64,000 nucleotides of DNA from Emticicia sp040253585 (GTDB lineage Bacteria > Bacteroidota > Bacteroidia > Cytophagales > Spirosomataceae): positions 310,001-374,000 of the forward strand of contig NZ_JBELAU010000002.1 in NCBI RefSeq assembly GCF_040253585.1, in the 5' to 3' direction. Position numbers and translations under genes: made by a program. The stretch's first letter is position 1; the number at the start of each line of letters is the position of its first letter. The notes under the pieces were generated by a model. It saw only the letters and a list, made by a program, of their open reading frames with translations, searched no databases and had not been told where the DNA came from. This document shows positions 1-8,096 of this stretch, in pieces.

Positions 1-203
1 CTCCGCTCGCCACTGGTGCAGAAGATTTTAGTTTCTTTGGCAAAAAAGTACCTGCATTTTTCTTCTTTTTGGGCGGAAAACCAATCGGAAGCACGGCAGC
101 AGCTCCTCACCATACGCCAGATTTCTTTATTGATGATAGCGGTTTAGGTCTCGGCGTAAAAGCCCTTTGCCATTTGACAGTTGATTATTTTGAGAAGAAG
201 TAA
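1..203 (+). CDS. M20-family amidohydrolase/peptidase, C-terminal fragment
   Basis: The reading frame is open from base 3 to the TAA at 201-203, and the start lies outside the window. The 66 visible residues contain GAEDFSFF, a run of Phe followed by LGG, and AAPHHTPDFFIDD. These are typical of the end of the catalytic domain of M20D amidohydrolases (hippurate or N-acyl amino acid hydrolases), where the second His of the metal site lies in the HHTP segment. The substrate cannot be told from this piece. A strong hairpin follows at once. Confidence 0.8.
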   Translation, partial: PLATGAEDFSFFGKKVPAFFFFLGGKPIGSTAAAPHHTPDFFIDDSGLGLGVKALCHLTVDYFEKK

Positions 204-209
204 AGTTAT

Positions 210-254
210 TTTACTTGCTGTGCGAAAACTGTAGATTTTCGCACAGCAAGTAAA
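210..254. terminator. Strong hairpin between convergent genes
   Basis: Perfect 19-bp arms (210-228 and 236-254) flank a 7-base loop. It lies 6 bases after the M20 stop and 2 bases beyond the stop of the oppositely oriented HTH gene, so it can serve as a bidirectional terminator. Confidence 0.7.
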
Positions 255-256
255 TA

Positions 257-574
257 TTATACACTTTCTAAGTCATTTGAAGGCACAACGAATAGTTTCA
301 CATCTAAATGGGATTCAATCAAATAAAGAGTTTCCAAAGTAAAGTTATGAGTACCCGATAACCATTTTGTTACTTCTGATGGATTTTTGTGCATTACTTC
401 TGCCAGTTGCTTTTTATTCCATCCTTTTGCTCTAAGTGCATCATCAATTAATACAGCTATCAGCATATTTCTTTTAGTTTTATCAAAATCATTAGAACTT
501 CTACGTGCAATAAAATTTGATACTACTGAACTCCTATATTTTCGTGGATTATGTGTACCGCTTGAATTTTCCAT
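257..574 (-). CDS. XRE-type HTH antitoxin (HigA-like)
   Basis: 105-residue DNA-binding protein. An HTH of the XRE/Cro type covers roughly residues 45-95, with the helix pair KKQLAEVMHKNPSEVTKWLSG followed by a second helix pair. The gene lies 18 bases downstream of a broken toxin gene on the same strand; toxin-before-antitoxin is the HigBA order. A 22-bp perfect palindrome upstream of the toxin (1090-1111) is the obvious candidate operator for autorepression. The antitoxin appears intact although the toxin is frameshifted, so it may persist as an orphan regulator. HTH assignment is firm; the pairing with a HigB-type toxin is inferred from order and family. Confidence 0.8.
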   Translation of the reverse strand: MENSSGTHNPRKYRSSVVSNFIARRSSNDFDKTKRNMLIAVLIDDALRAKGWNKKQLAEVMHKNPSEVTKWLSGTHNFTLETLYLIESHLDVKLFVVPSNDLESV

Positions 575-592
575 AATTTTATTTTTTAGTCA

Positions 593-1075
593 TTAGTCTT
601 CAAAAACCATATTTCCTTCCAATCTCTTACCGTCATCAGACCACCACAATTCTCCGTCTTTTAATGCTTCTGTTACTTTTTTAGAGATATATCTGAGTAA
701 ATAATTTTCTGCCTTTAATTTTTCGTCATCTTGTAAAGCTCTAACATTTTTCATTCCCCCACCACCTAATATTAGGCAAGTTGAACCATATCTGATGCAA
801 TAGAGACGTAGTTTTTTATCAGGAGAATCATATAAAGCACAAATACCATCACCAAGTGTACCTTCATTCGGTTTAAAAAAATTGCTCCCTTGCACCTGTT
901 ATGTTACCAATTAACTCTAATCTATCGGTAATTGAGCCAAGCTCATCGGTATATGAATCTTCATTTTCCTCGACAAACTGGTCAAAAAGAGTTTTCCTAA
1001 ACTATCTATCCATATGGAATAGACGCTTGCTTTTTTCCCTGAAAATTCGTCGAGTTCTACAATTTCAAATTTCAT
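593..1075 (-). pseudogene. HigB/RelE-like toxin broken by two frameshifts
   Basis: A single protein of about 160 residues can be followed across three frames. It begins with ATG at 1075 (MKFEIVELDEFSGKKAS), shifts after DSLGK at a run of four A (complement, about 997), continues as LFDQFVEENEDSYTDELG to GAREQFF, then shifts again at a run of seven T (complement, 875-881) into KPNEGTLGDGICALYD and on to EGNMVFED. The whole resembles a common Bacteroidota toxin family annotated as RelE/ParE-type, with the core LRLYCIRYG and LGGGG. Both shifts sit in homopolymers and compensate in sign (one base short, one base long). A GTG at 895 could start a 100-residue C-terminal piece, but it lacks the N-terminal third. 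Sequencing error is possible. Confidence 0.75.
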
Positions 1076-1089
1076 AGAGTAAATACAAG

Positions 1090-1111
1090 TATTTTACTTT
1101 AAAGTAAAATA
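1090..1111. promoter_or_regulatory. 22-bp perfect palindrome, candidate antitoxin operator
   Basis: The core ATTTTACTTTAAAGTAAAAT extends one more matching base on each side. It lies 14 bases upstream of the toxin start, where an autoregulatory operator of a HigBA-like pair would be expected. AT-rich symmetric DNA can arise by chance, but 11 matched pairs with no spacer at this spot favour function. Confidence 0.5.
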
Positions 1112-1182
1112 TTTTTTAATCTCACTGCAAAATATTCCAAAAGCACGAAGAAAAGTTGTAAGAAAACAAGAACAACACTTCC

Positions 1183-2700
1183 CTACCTCAAACCCACAAC
1201 CAAAGTAACAACCGCTTCGGCAGGTATTTCAATACCCGTACCTTTGATTTTGCTATGAGCTAAATTCTTATCTTTTGATGTCGTGTAGGTATCAATTACT
1301 TGATTTTTGCTAAGACTTGGCAGTTCGATTTGCTGATTTTGGGCAGGATTTACAATCACAACCACTAATTCTTTTGCACTTTTATAGGCCGAAACCATCA
1401 AATCTTTATTATCGGTTTCGATTTTTACACGCTGCATTTGTGGTCTGACGAATCTTGAAAAATTACCAAATGCCCAAAGAAGTTTTGAGTCATAAACTTC
1501 GGCATCGAATTTATTACTGTCGTTTTCGCCTTTTACGCCCTTATTGGCTACGTAAATCAAACCATCTTTATAATCATTGGCACTGACCGAAAGCCACCAA
1601 TGCCACGCCGAAGCATTGGCGTAAGTCAAATCGGCATGAATAACTTTGGCTACGTACAAAGCTGTTTTCATGCCTAAATCTTGTCCGCCACCCTCAATTT
1701 CGCCAGCATTATCGCCCAAAACACAATATTCCGACTGCCAATAATTAATTTTTTGTTGCTGAATTTTAGCCGATAACTCTTGACGTTTACCGATTAGTTC
1801 GCTACTCGGCGAGGTCGTGAAATAGCTATGTCCACAAATCAATTTTTCGACCGAATTTAAGTTGCCAACGTAATTTTTACTCGCCTCCGAAAAGAAACTT
1901 TCAATCTGATTATCTTGTCCAACTTCGCTACGGTTACTCTTCGATTTGTACAAATAATCAATCTGTGCGGCATCCGTAATCACAACTTTTGTGCTTAGTT
2001 TTCGTTCGGTCATTTTTGTGTCGAGCTTCCGTACCGCCCAAGCCAAATCTTCGTTGTTGATAGGCGTTCCCTCTTGCGAACCAAACCCCGATTTCGATTT
2101 TGGTCCCCAATCCCACTGCGGTTCGTTGAATGGACTGATATAATCAAATTTCAATTTTGAAGAAACTTCCGCCAGAAAACCAGTAAAATCATCAATTTTA
2201 TTTTTATCAAAATTCCAGTCACCCAACTTGCCACTGGCTATCGCCAAACCATTTTTTGTCATCGAAACTGGGGCAGAATTCAAGAAACCCAGCGTAAAAT
2301 CTACGCCATTGCGTTTGGCTGCTTCCAAAAACCATTGTTGTCCACGCTGTTTGTTCCAGTTATATTTTCCGTTTTCTAAAAAGCACTCTGCTCTACGCCA
2401 TTCGTTGGTTATTTTGCTATCAATTCCTTGTTCAGTACTGCCCGCACCGATATTAAAACGCCACATCGAAAGACCAATTCCTTTTGGGTTACCTGCTTGG
2501 TCGAGTTCTTTGCTAAATAAAAGACTCGCAATTTTTTCTCGCTTTTCGACAGGATAATTTTCGCCCACCATTTGCATCGACCAGCAATCCGAAGCCCCAA
2601 AACTGTGAATAGTTTGGTAGGTGGTTTGGGTGTCTATTTTTAGTTTTTGAGAGAAACTGATTTGAGAAATAAGTAAGAGAGAGACAAATAATTGCTTCAT
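1183..2700 (-). CDS. Secreted GH30-family glycoside hydrolase
   Basis: 505 residues with a signal peptide (about residues 1-18, MKQLFVSLLLISQISFSQ). The (beta/alpha)8 domain begins with QTIHSFGASDCW and contains RFNIGAG. The predicted acid/base Glu is E193 in PFNEPQW and the nucleophile is E324 in WQSEYCVLG. A C-terminal beta-sandwich follows (from about residue 415), ending in the family-typical PAEAVVTLVVGL. This is the GH30 plan (endo-beta-1,6-galactanase or glucanase, xylanase or glucocerebrosidase subfamilies); the linkage specificity is not certain. The protein is probably exported to the periplasm or surface to cut polysaccharide. It is transcribed alone, with no SusC/D pair nearby. 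Confidence 0.85.
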   Translation of the reverse strand: MKQLFVSLLLISQISFSQKLKIDTQTTYQTIHSFGASDCWSMQMVGENYPVEKREKIASLLFSKELDQAGNPKGIGLSMWRFNIGAGSTEQGIDSKITNEWRRAECFLENGKYNWNKQRGQQWFLEAAKRNGVDFTLGFLNSAPVSMTKNGLAIASGKLGDWNFDKNKIDDFTGFLAEVSSKLKFDYISPFNEPQWDWGPKSKSGFGSQEGTPINNEDLAWAVRKLDTKMTERKLSTKVVITDAAQIDYLYKSKSNRSEVGQDNQIESFFSEASKNYVGNLNSVEKLICGHSYFTTSPSSELIGKRQELSAKIQQQKINYWQSEYCVLGDNAGEIEGGGQDLGMKTALYVAKVIHADLTYANASAWHWWLSVSANDYKDGLIYVANKGVKGENDSNKFDAEVYDSKLLWAFGNFSRFVRPQMQRVKIETDNKDLMVSAYKSAKELVVVIVNPAQNQQIELPSLSKNQVIDTYTTSKDKNLAHSKIKGTGIEIPAEAVVTLVVGLR

Positions 2701-2760
2701 TGGCTTTGGTGAATTGAATAAAATGAGAATGCAATGATAAGCAAAATCTCATTACCAATT

Positions 2761-2871
2761 CTTACGAAGTTTCCGAACTTCGCATGGGTGTCGTGTGTTC
2801 TCCAGAACGCTTTTACAAAATAACATCGGGTGATGTCCAAACACCTCTGCGAAGTTTTTAACTTCGTAGAG
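2761..2871. repeat. REPIN-like nested palindrome
   Basis: The left arm 2761-2791 and the right arm 2841-2871 are inverted copies of one another with a few mismatches. Each arm contains its own palindrome (ACGAAGTT..AACTTCG). The spacer holds small hairpins (GTTCTCCAGAAC; ACATC-GGGT-GATGT). Two inverted, self-palindromic arms around a spacer is the REPIN plan. It lies between the GH30 start and the SUKH stop. Confidence 0.6.
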
Positions 2872-2883
2872 CGGGAAATGGAA

Positions 2884-3381
2884 TTAATCAAAAACTTCAT
2901 TCTCATCATATGGTTCAATATCACTTTCTCTTAGCATATTTAAAAATTCACTAAAATTATTGGCAATTAGATGTAATTTAGTTTCAAGTCCATCTACATT
3001 AACTTTATCAACAAGATAAACTTTACCATAATATTTACCTTTAATTCCTAAATAAATTTCGTTGTCATATTCTGGTGCTATAAAAATGAAACAATCAGAA
3101 TCATTTATGTAAAAACCATTTTGTTCAATATTTTCTTCTGTTAGGTTTCTTATCCATTCTATATCAAAATCTTTGTTGTTATTAATACTGTAAATAGAAT
3201 TAGTACAAAAAGTAATTATTTCATTTTGTACTTCTAAATCAAATAACATTGGTTTAAAGTAAATACCATTATTCTCCAAAAGGAAATTTCTAAATTCAGT
3301 TGGAATTATAAAACCATAATTCTCTTCGAACTCCTCTATTTTATTTATTTCAAGGGGTGCGTTTTTAGTTTTAATTTTCAT
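2884..3381 (-). CDS. SMI1/KNR4 (SUKH) family protein, probable immunity protein
   Basis: 165 residues. The SUKH hallmark is in the first 40 residues: I-x2-FEENYGFIIPTEFRNFLLENNG. This is followed by IEWIRNL, DCFIFIAPEY and a C-terminal helix (FSEFLNMLRES). SUKH proteins commonly neutralise nuclease or deaminase toxins from contact-dependent or polymorphic systems. No complete toxin is adjacent, so this is an orphan. The gene is richer in A+T than its neighbours (many Asn, Ile and Glu), which fits acquisition from elsewhere. The family call is good; the immunity role is inferred. Confidence 0.8.
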   Translation of the reverse strand: MKIKTKNAPLEINKIEEFEENYGFIIPTEFRNFLLENNGIYFKPMLFDLEVQNEIITFCTNSIYSINNNKDFDIEWIRNLTEENIEQNGFYINDSDCFIFIAPEYDNEIYLGIKGKYYGKVYLVDKVNVDGLETKLHLIANNFSEFLNMLRESDIEPYDENEVFD

Positions 3382-3680
3382 AAAAAAGATTAATTACACG
3401 TTGACATCATATTAGGTCTTTTTAAAGCACCTGCTGCTTCAATATTTAGTTCAGAAAATTTCATTTTTAATTCCACGTTTGGCTAAATGTTCTATATCCG
3501 TCATGGAATGATTAGTCAGTGTATTTTGCGTTCTTAGAACGCAATTCCAACAGATAACCACCCACAATTATACCAAAAAATCAAACAAAATCGCATAATA
3601 TTTCTTCAAACAAAAGAAACTCTCTCGCCCAAAGTTGTGTTTATATTCAGATAAGCTATTCTATATTTCTACCCAAAATT
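3382..3680. other. Intergenic region upstream of SUKH gene and uvrB
   Basis: No convincing gene. On the minus strand a 24-codon frame (MKFSELNIEAAGALKRPN...) runs into the SUKH leader and, just upstream in another frame, TDIEHLAKRGIKNEIF can be read. These could be scraps of a decayed gene. A 19-base inverted repeat (9-bp arms, one central base, TTGCGTTCT/AGAACGCAA) lies at 3526-3544. The uvrB promoter should lie in the last 100 bases, but no clean TAnnTTTG box was found. Confidence 0.4.
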
Positions 3681-5720
3681 ATGCAATATAAACTCGTTTC
3701 TGACTACAAACCCACTGGCGACCAACCGCAGGCAATTGCCAAGCTCGTTGAGGGCATCAAAAAAGGCGAACGCTCGCAGGTACTACTGGGTGTAACTGGC
3801 TCTGGTAAGACCTTTACCGTAGCAAACATGATTGCTCAGCTCGACCGCCCAATCTTGATTTTGAGTCATAATAAAACGCTGGCGGCCCAACTTTATGGCG
3901 AGTTCAAAAGTTTTTTCCCTGAAAATGCCGTCGAGTATTTTATTTCTTATTACGATTATTACCAGCCCGAGGCCTACATTGCCACAACCAATACTTATAT
4001 AGAAAAAGACCTTTTGGTCAATGAAGAAATCGACAAACTTCGACTTTCGGCGGTGTCATCGTTGATGTCGGGGCGTCGAGATGTCATTGTAATTGCATCG
4101 GTTTCGTGTATTTATGGTGCGGGAAATCCGACCGAAATGAAACGTAGTATTATTCAGATTGGGGTCGGACAAATCATTTCTCGCAATCAATTTTTGTTTC
4201 GTTTGGTCGAAATTCTTTATTCTCGTACCGAAGGCGAATTTATGCGTGGAAACTTCCGTGTCAAAGGCGATACAGTTGACCTTTACCCAAGCTATGCCGA
4301 CTTTGCTTTTAGATTTATATTTTTTGGCGATGAAATCGAAGAAATTCAACGAATCGACCCATCAAATGGCAAAAAACTAAGTTCTGAAAAGCAAATTGCG
4401 ATTTTCCCAGCTAATTTATTCGTCACTGGTCGAGACGTAATGGCCAACGCCATGCACCAAATTCAAGATGAAATGGTGAAGCAGGTAAAATATTTTGAAT
4501 CTGATGGCCGATTATTAGAAGCACAACGCATACAAGAACGCACCGAATTTGACCTCGAAATGATGCGTGAATTGGGCTACTGCTCAGGTATAGAAAATTA
4601 TTCTCGTTATTTCGATAATCGTCAGGCGGGGCAACGACCTTTCTGTTTGCTTGATTATTTCCCCGAAGATTATGTAATGGTAGTGGACGAAAGCCACGCT
4701 TCAATTCCACAAATCAGAGCCATGTGGGGAGGCGACCGCTCACGTAAAGAGTCGTTGGTAGAATACGGTTTCCGACTACCTTCGGCAATGGATAATCGTC
4801 CGTTGAAATTCCAAGAGTTTGAAGAAATGGTTGGGCAAACGGTTTTTGTAAGTGCCACGCCAGCCGACTACGAAGTACGTTTGACAGATGGCGTAGTTGT
4901 AGAACAAATCATTCGCCCAACGGGCTTACTCGACCCCGAAATTGAAGTTCGCCCAAGTATCAATCAAATTGATGATTTATTGGAAGAAATCAACGTAAGA
5001 GTTCAGCGAAAAGAGCGGGTTTTGATTACGACCCTTACGAAACGCATGGCCGAAGAATTGAGCAAATACCTCGATAAAGTGGGCATCAAAGGCCGGTATA
5101 TTCACTCAGAAGTAAAGACTTTCGACCGTGTAGAAATCTTACGTGAATTGCGTTTGGGTGTGTTCGATGTGTTGGTTGGTGTAAACTTATTGCGTGAAGG
5201 TCTCGATTTACCCGAGGTTTCGCTCGTGGCAATCATGGATGCCGATAAAGAAGGTTTCTTGCGTGATATTCGCTCATTGATTCAGACAATCGGTCGTGCT
5301 GCACGTAACGAAAACGGCAAAGTTTTGATGTATGCCGATAGAATAACAGGCTCAATGCAAAAGGCAATCGACGAAACCAATCGCCGCCGAGCCATTCAGA
5401 TGGAATACAATGCCGATAACGGTATTACGCCAAAAACTATCCTAAAATCGAGAGAAGCTATCATGGAGCAAACTTCGATTGCCGACAGCAAGGCCACAAC
5501 CAAAATGTATTACAACGAGCCAGAACAAGTTTCGATTGCTGCCGACCCAATTGTTGGCTACATGACCAAACCACAGCTTGAAAAACTTATAGAAGAAACT
5601 CAAAGAAAAATGGAGCGTGCCGCCAAAGATTTGGACTTCTTAGAAGCAGCAAGATATAGAGATGAAATAGCACAGTTGAGAGAGAAGATAAAAAGCACCC
5701 CCATCACCCCCAACCCCTAA
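3681..5720 (+). CDS. uvrB: UvrABC system protein B (excinuclease subunit B)
   Basis: 679 residues. UvrB is the DNA-loading, damage-verifying helicase-like subunit of nucleotide excision repair. Walker A is GVTGSGKT (about 37-44). The beta-hairpin region YYDYYQPEAYI (about 93-103) clamps the damaged strand. The DESH box of motif II lies near 340, helicase motif VI is QTIGRAARN (about 535), and a C-terminal UVR motif (LEKLIEETQRKMERAAKDLDFLEAARYRDEI) binds UvrC. The start is the ATG at 3681 (MQYKLVSDYKPTGDQPQAI), which fits the family. The last eight residues, STPITPNP, are encoded by the left part of the palindromic element at 5714-5803, whose TAA provides the stop. Confidence 0.97.
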   Translation: MQYKLVSDYKPTGDQPQAIAKLVEGIKKGERSQVLLGVTGSGKTFTVANMIAQLDRPILILSHNKTLAAQLYGEFKSFFPENAVEYFISYYDYYQPEAYIATTNTYIEKDLLVNEEIDKLRLSAVSSLMSGRRDVIVIASVSCIYGAGNPTEMKRSIIQIGVGQIISRNQFLFRLVEILYSRTEGEFMRGNFRVKGDTVDLYPSYADFAFRFIFFGDEIEEIQRIDPSNGKKLSSEKQIAIFPANLFVTGRDVMANAMHQIQDEMVKQVKYFESDGRLLEAQRIQERTEFDLEMMRELGYCSGIENYSRYFDNRQAGQRPFCLLDYFPEDYVMVVDESHASIPQIRAMWGGDRSRKESLVEYGFRLPSAMDNRPLKFQEFEEMVGQTVFVSATPADYEVRLTDGVVVEQIIRPTGLLDPEIEVRPSINQIDDLLEEINVRVQRKERVLITTLTKRMAEELSKYLDKVGIKGRYIHSEVKTFDRVEILRELRLGVFDVLVGVNLLREGLDLPEVSLVAIMDADKEGFLRDIRSLIQTIGRAARNENGKVLMYADRITGSMQKAIDETNRRRAIQMEYNADNGITPKTILKSREAIMEQTSIADSKATTKMYYNEPEQVSIAADPIVGYMTKPQLEKLIEETQRKMERAAKDLDFLEAARYRDEIAQLREKIKSTPITPNP

Positions 5721-5803
5721 AGGGGAGTAAAAACTAAGTTCAAGAGTTGTTTTAACTCTTGAACTTACAAAAAATCGTAGAAACAGAAACTCCCCTTTAG
5801 GGG
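5714..5803. repeat. REPIN-like nested palindrome overlapping the uvrB stop
   Basis: The outer arms 5714-5728 (CCCCTAAAGGGGAGT) and 5789-5803 are perfect 15-base inverted copies, and each contains the palindrome CCCC-TAAA-GGGG. Inside is a second perfect hairpin with 13-bp arms (5736-5748 and 5754-5766, loop GTTTT). Further C-rich and G-rich flanks (CACCCCCAA left, CGGGGGCTGG right) extend the pairing. It lies between convergent uvrB and ssb, so it can also act as a bidirectional terminator. The uvrB stop codon is inside the left arm. Confidence 0.75.
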
Positions 5804-5815
5804 CGGGGGCTGGTT

Positions 5816-6298
5816 TTAAAACGGTAAATCATCGCTATTTCCACCAGCTAAATCAGGTGGTGGTGGCATCGGAACTGGAGCTGCTTTTGGAGCATAATTG
5901 TTCGAGCTACCGCTATTTCCACCATAAGATGATTGTCCACCCGATTCGGTAGCTTCGCCACCACCACGGCGTCCGCCAACCAATTGCAATGTATTTGCTC
6001 TGATTTTTACAGTAGTACGTTCAATATTCTCTTTATCAGTCCATTTTTCGGTTCTGATACGTCCCTCAATATAAGCCGTATCCCCTTTTTTCAGGTATTG
6101 TTCAGCAATATTTGCCAAATTATCCCAAAGTTCAATTCTGTGCCATTCGGTTTGTTCTACACGAACGCCGTCCTTATTATTATAACTTTCTGAGGTAGCA
6201 ATACTAAAAGTCACTACTTTACCTCCACTCGGAAGCGTTCTGACTTCGGGGTCTGAGCCAAGATTCCCCAATAAAATCACTTTATTTACTCCAGCCAT
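5816..6298 (-). CDS. ssb: Single-stranded DNA-binding protein
   Basis: 160 residues. An OB-fold covers about 1-110 (MAGVNKVILLGNLGSDPEVRT at the N-terminus, then EWHRIELWDNLA and GRIRTEKWTDK). A Gly/Ser/Pro-rich flexible linker follows and the protein ends in the acidic tip DDLPF that recruits repair and replication partners. The start ATG at 6298 is the family start. It lies 59 bases downstream of mutY on the same strand, an arrangement that suggests co-transcription. Its 3' end abuts the nested palindrome shared with uvrB. Confidence 0.96.
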   Translation of the reverse strand: MAGVNKVILLGNLGSDPEVRTLPSGGKVVTFSIATSESYNNKDGVRVEQTEWHRIELWDNLANIAEQYLKKGDTAYIEGRIRTEKWTDKENIERTTVKIRANTLQLVGGRRGGGEATESGGQSSYGGNSGSSNNYAPKAAPVPMPPPPDLAGGNSDDLPF

Positions 6299-6357
6299 TT
6301 TATATAAATTGTTTTAAGATTGTTACGTAAATTTAATAAAAACTCGATACATCACAA

Positions 6358-7422
6358 CTACTTCTTTGCCGAAAACCACGCACCTTTCAAATACTTTTCA
6401 ATCAAAATCGGCTTTGGCAAAGTCTCTACTTCATCTAACGAATAAAACGCATATCCTGCGGGAGCTACAACTTCTTCATTCAAAACAATGTGCCAAAATC
6501 TCGCTTCAATTCGTTGATGTGTAAGGATATGCTTAATATTTTCCGAATGCCCCTTAATTATTGCTTTCGACAGCGTTTCTTGCAAAAAGTCATCATTTAT
6601 TTCATCAAGTTCCGAAAGTTTTTCTTCGTTTTCTATCAAATAAAAATCATTTAGCCCTGTCCAAATATCGCCTTCGGGGCGTTGGTGCATCAAAAAAGTA
6701 CCATTTTGTTCGATGACAAAATAATCAAAGAAACGATTCCGAACTTTTACCTTTTTTGATTTTATCGGTAAAATGCTTTGCATTCCTTTGGCATTTGCTA
6801 CACACGATTCAGCAAACACACAAAACATACAATCAGGATTCGCTGGCGTGCAGTGAATTGCTCCAAACTCCATAATCGCCTGATTATAAATACTTGGCGA
6901 TTCAGCCGAAATCAATTCATTGGCCAATTCGCTAAAAACTTTTTTTGCTTTATGGCTCGAAATATCAGTTTCTACGCCAAAAACTCTCGCCAAAACCCTA
7001 AAAACATTCCCATCAACCACCGCCACTTTTTCATCAAAAGCAAACGATGCAATCGCCGCTGCCGTATAAGGCCCAATACCTTTCAATTTCAATAAACCTT
7101 CATAAGTATTCGGAAAGATTCCATTAAAATCTTGCACCACAATTTTAGCTGTGATGTGCATATTTCTCGCCCTTGAATAATAGCCCAAACCTTGCCAAAG
7201 ACGCAGCACTTCTTGTTCATCGGCACTCGCCAAGGCCTTCACGGTTGGATAATTTTCTACAAATTTTTCGTAATATGGCGAACCTTGTGCCACACGAGTT
7301 TGTTGCAAAATAACCTCCGAAAGCCAAATCTTATATGGATCTTTAGTTTTTCGCCACGGGAGGTCTCTTTTTTTCGTATGATACCAACGAATTAATAGTT
7401 CGGAAAAAGCCTTTGTTTCCAA
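6358..7422 (-). CDS. mutY: A/G-specific adenine glycosylase MutY
   Basis: 354 residues. MutY removes adenine mispaired with 8-oxoguanine. The catalytic Glu is E36 in SEVILQQT. A helix-hairpin-helix LKGIGPYTAAAI lies at 113-124 and the catalytic Asp is D137 in VVDGNV. The 4Fe-4S cluster ligands C191, C198, C201 and C207 have the exact C-x6-C-x2-C-x5-C spacing. The C-terminal NUDIX-like 8-oxoG recognition domain (about 225-350) is present. The start ATG at 7422 gives the usual N-terminus. It precedes ssb and is divergent from the HU gene. Confidence 0.96.
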   Translation of the reverse strand: METKAFSELLIRWYHTKKRDLPWRKTKDPYKIWLSEVILQQTRVAQGSPYYEKFVENYPTVKALASADEQEVLRLWQGLGYYSRARNMHITAKIVVQDFNGIFPNTYEGLLKLKGIGPYTAAAIASFAFDEKVAVVDGNVFRVLARVFGVETDISSHKAKKVFSELANELISAESPSIYNQAIMEFGAIHCTPANPDCMFCVFAESCVANAKGMQSILPIKSKKVKVRNRFFDYFVIEQNGTFLMHQRPEGDIWTGLNDFYLIENEEKLSELDEINDDFLQETLSKAIIKGHSENIKHILTHQRIEARFWHIVLNEEVVAPAGYAFYSLDEVETLPKPILIEKYLKGAWFSAKK

Positions 7423-7544
7423 TTTTTATAGATGTTTGATACTGATTTGTCAGAAAAAAAATGTTTCAAAGACTCTTTTTTGCGGCAATACATTTTGTAA
7501 CTAACTAATTATGAAGTAATTACAAAAAAAAAGTTTAAAACTTT

Positions 7545-7576
7545 TTGGCAGAGTCTTTATAAATCCGCTATCTTTG
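7545..7576 (+). promoter_or_regulatory. Bacteroidota-type promoter for the HU gene
   Basis: TTG at 7545-7547, 21 bases, then TATCTTTG at 7569-7576, matching the TTG-N19/21-TAnnTTTG consensus of the Bacteroidota primary sigma factor. It implies a 5' leader of about 130 bases before the GTG at 7715. Confidence 0.7.
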
Positions 7577-7714
7577 CAAACCCAAAATCAAACCAAAGAG
7601 TTTGAATGTATCAAAGTGAAGTTTTTAAAACCGAAAATTTTGGTCTAAAATTGTTGTATTTCACCTTGGTATTTTTTGAAAGTTAATTGATAATTTAAAT
7701 AAACGTTTTTACTC

Positions 7715-7999
7715 GTGACTAAAGCAGAAGTTATCGTTGCAATTGCCGACAAAACTGGCGTGGACAAAGCAAGTGTATCCACAACACTTGAATCATTTTT
7801 TGAAATTGTAAAGGACACATTAGCTCAAGGCGATGCAGTTTACGTGAGAGGTTTCGGAAGTTTCGTAAATAAACACAGAGCAGCTAAAAAAGCTCGTAAT
7901 ATTTCGGCAAAAACTACCGTTATGGTTCCTGCTCATTCAGTTCCAGGTTTCAAACCAGCCAAAGAATTTACTGAACAAGTAAAAGCATCAGTAAAATAA
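7715..7999 (+). CDS. HU-family histone-like DNA-binding protein
   Basis: 94 residues, full length for HU. The N-terminal helices (TKAEVIVAIADKTGVDKASVSTTL) and the beta-arm region starting YVRGFGSFVNKHRAAKKARN match the IHF/HU DNA-bending fold. The segment PGFKPAKEF near the end is the family signature. The start is GTG; there is no ATG upstream in frame that would fit the family N-terminus. A canonical promoter and a strong terminator hairpin (8031-8063) frame it as a single-gene unit. It probably serves nucleoid architecture. Confidence 0.94.
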   Translation: MTKAEVIVAIADKTGVDKASVSTTLESFFEIVKDTLAQGDAVYVRGFGSFVNKHRAAKKARNISAKTTVMVPAHSVPGFKPAKEFTEQVKASVK

Positions 8000-8030
8000 T
8001 CTTTAAGAATATTATGATTCTTTGAATAAA

Positions 8031-8063
8031 TCATGGATAGCGTAAAAAATCAGCTATCCATGA
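8031..8063 (+). terminator. Hairpin after the HU gene
   Basis: Perfect 11-bp arms TCATGGATAGC and GCTATCCATGA flank an 11-base A-rich loop, 31 bases after the HU stop, followed by a T-rich stretch. Confidence 0.6.
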
Positions 8064-8096
8064 TGTTCTTTAAGAGTAATCGTAATTCACAAAAAC

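Noticed and set aside
2228..2557. Open frame on the strand opposite the GH30 gene
   Set aside because: It is a shadow of the GH30 coding sequence, with biased composition and no family resemblance; the same applies to other antisense frames over strong genes.
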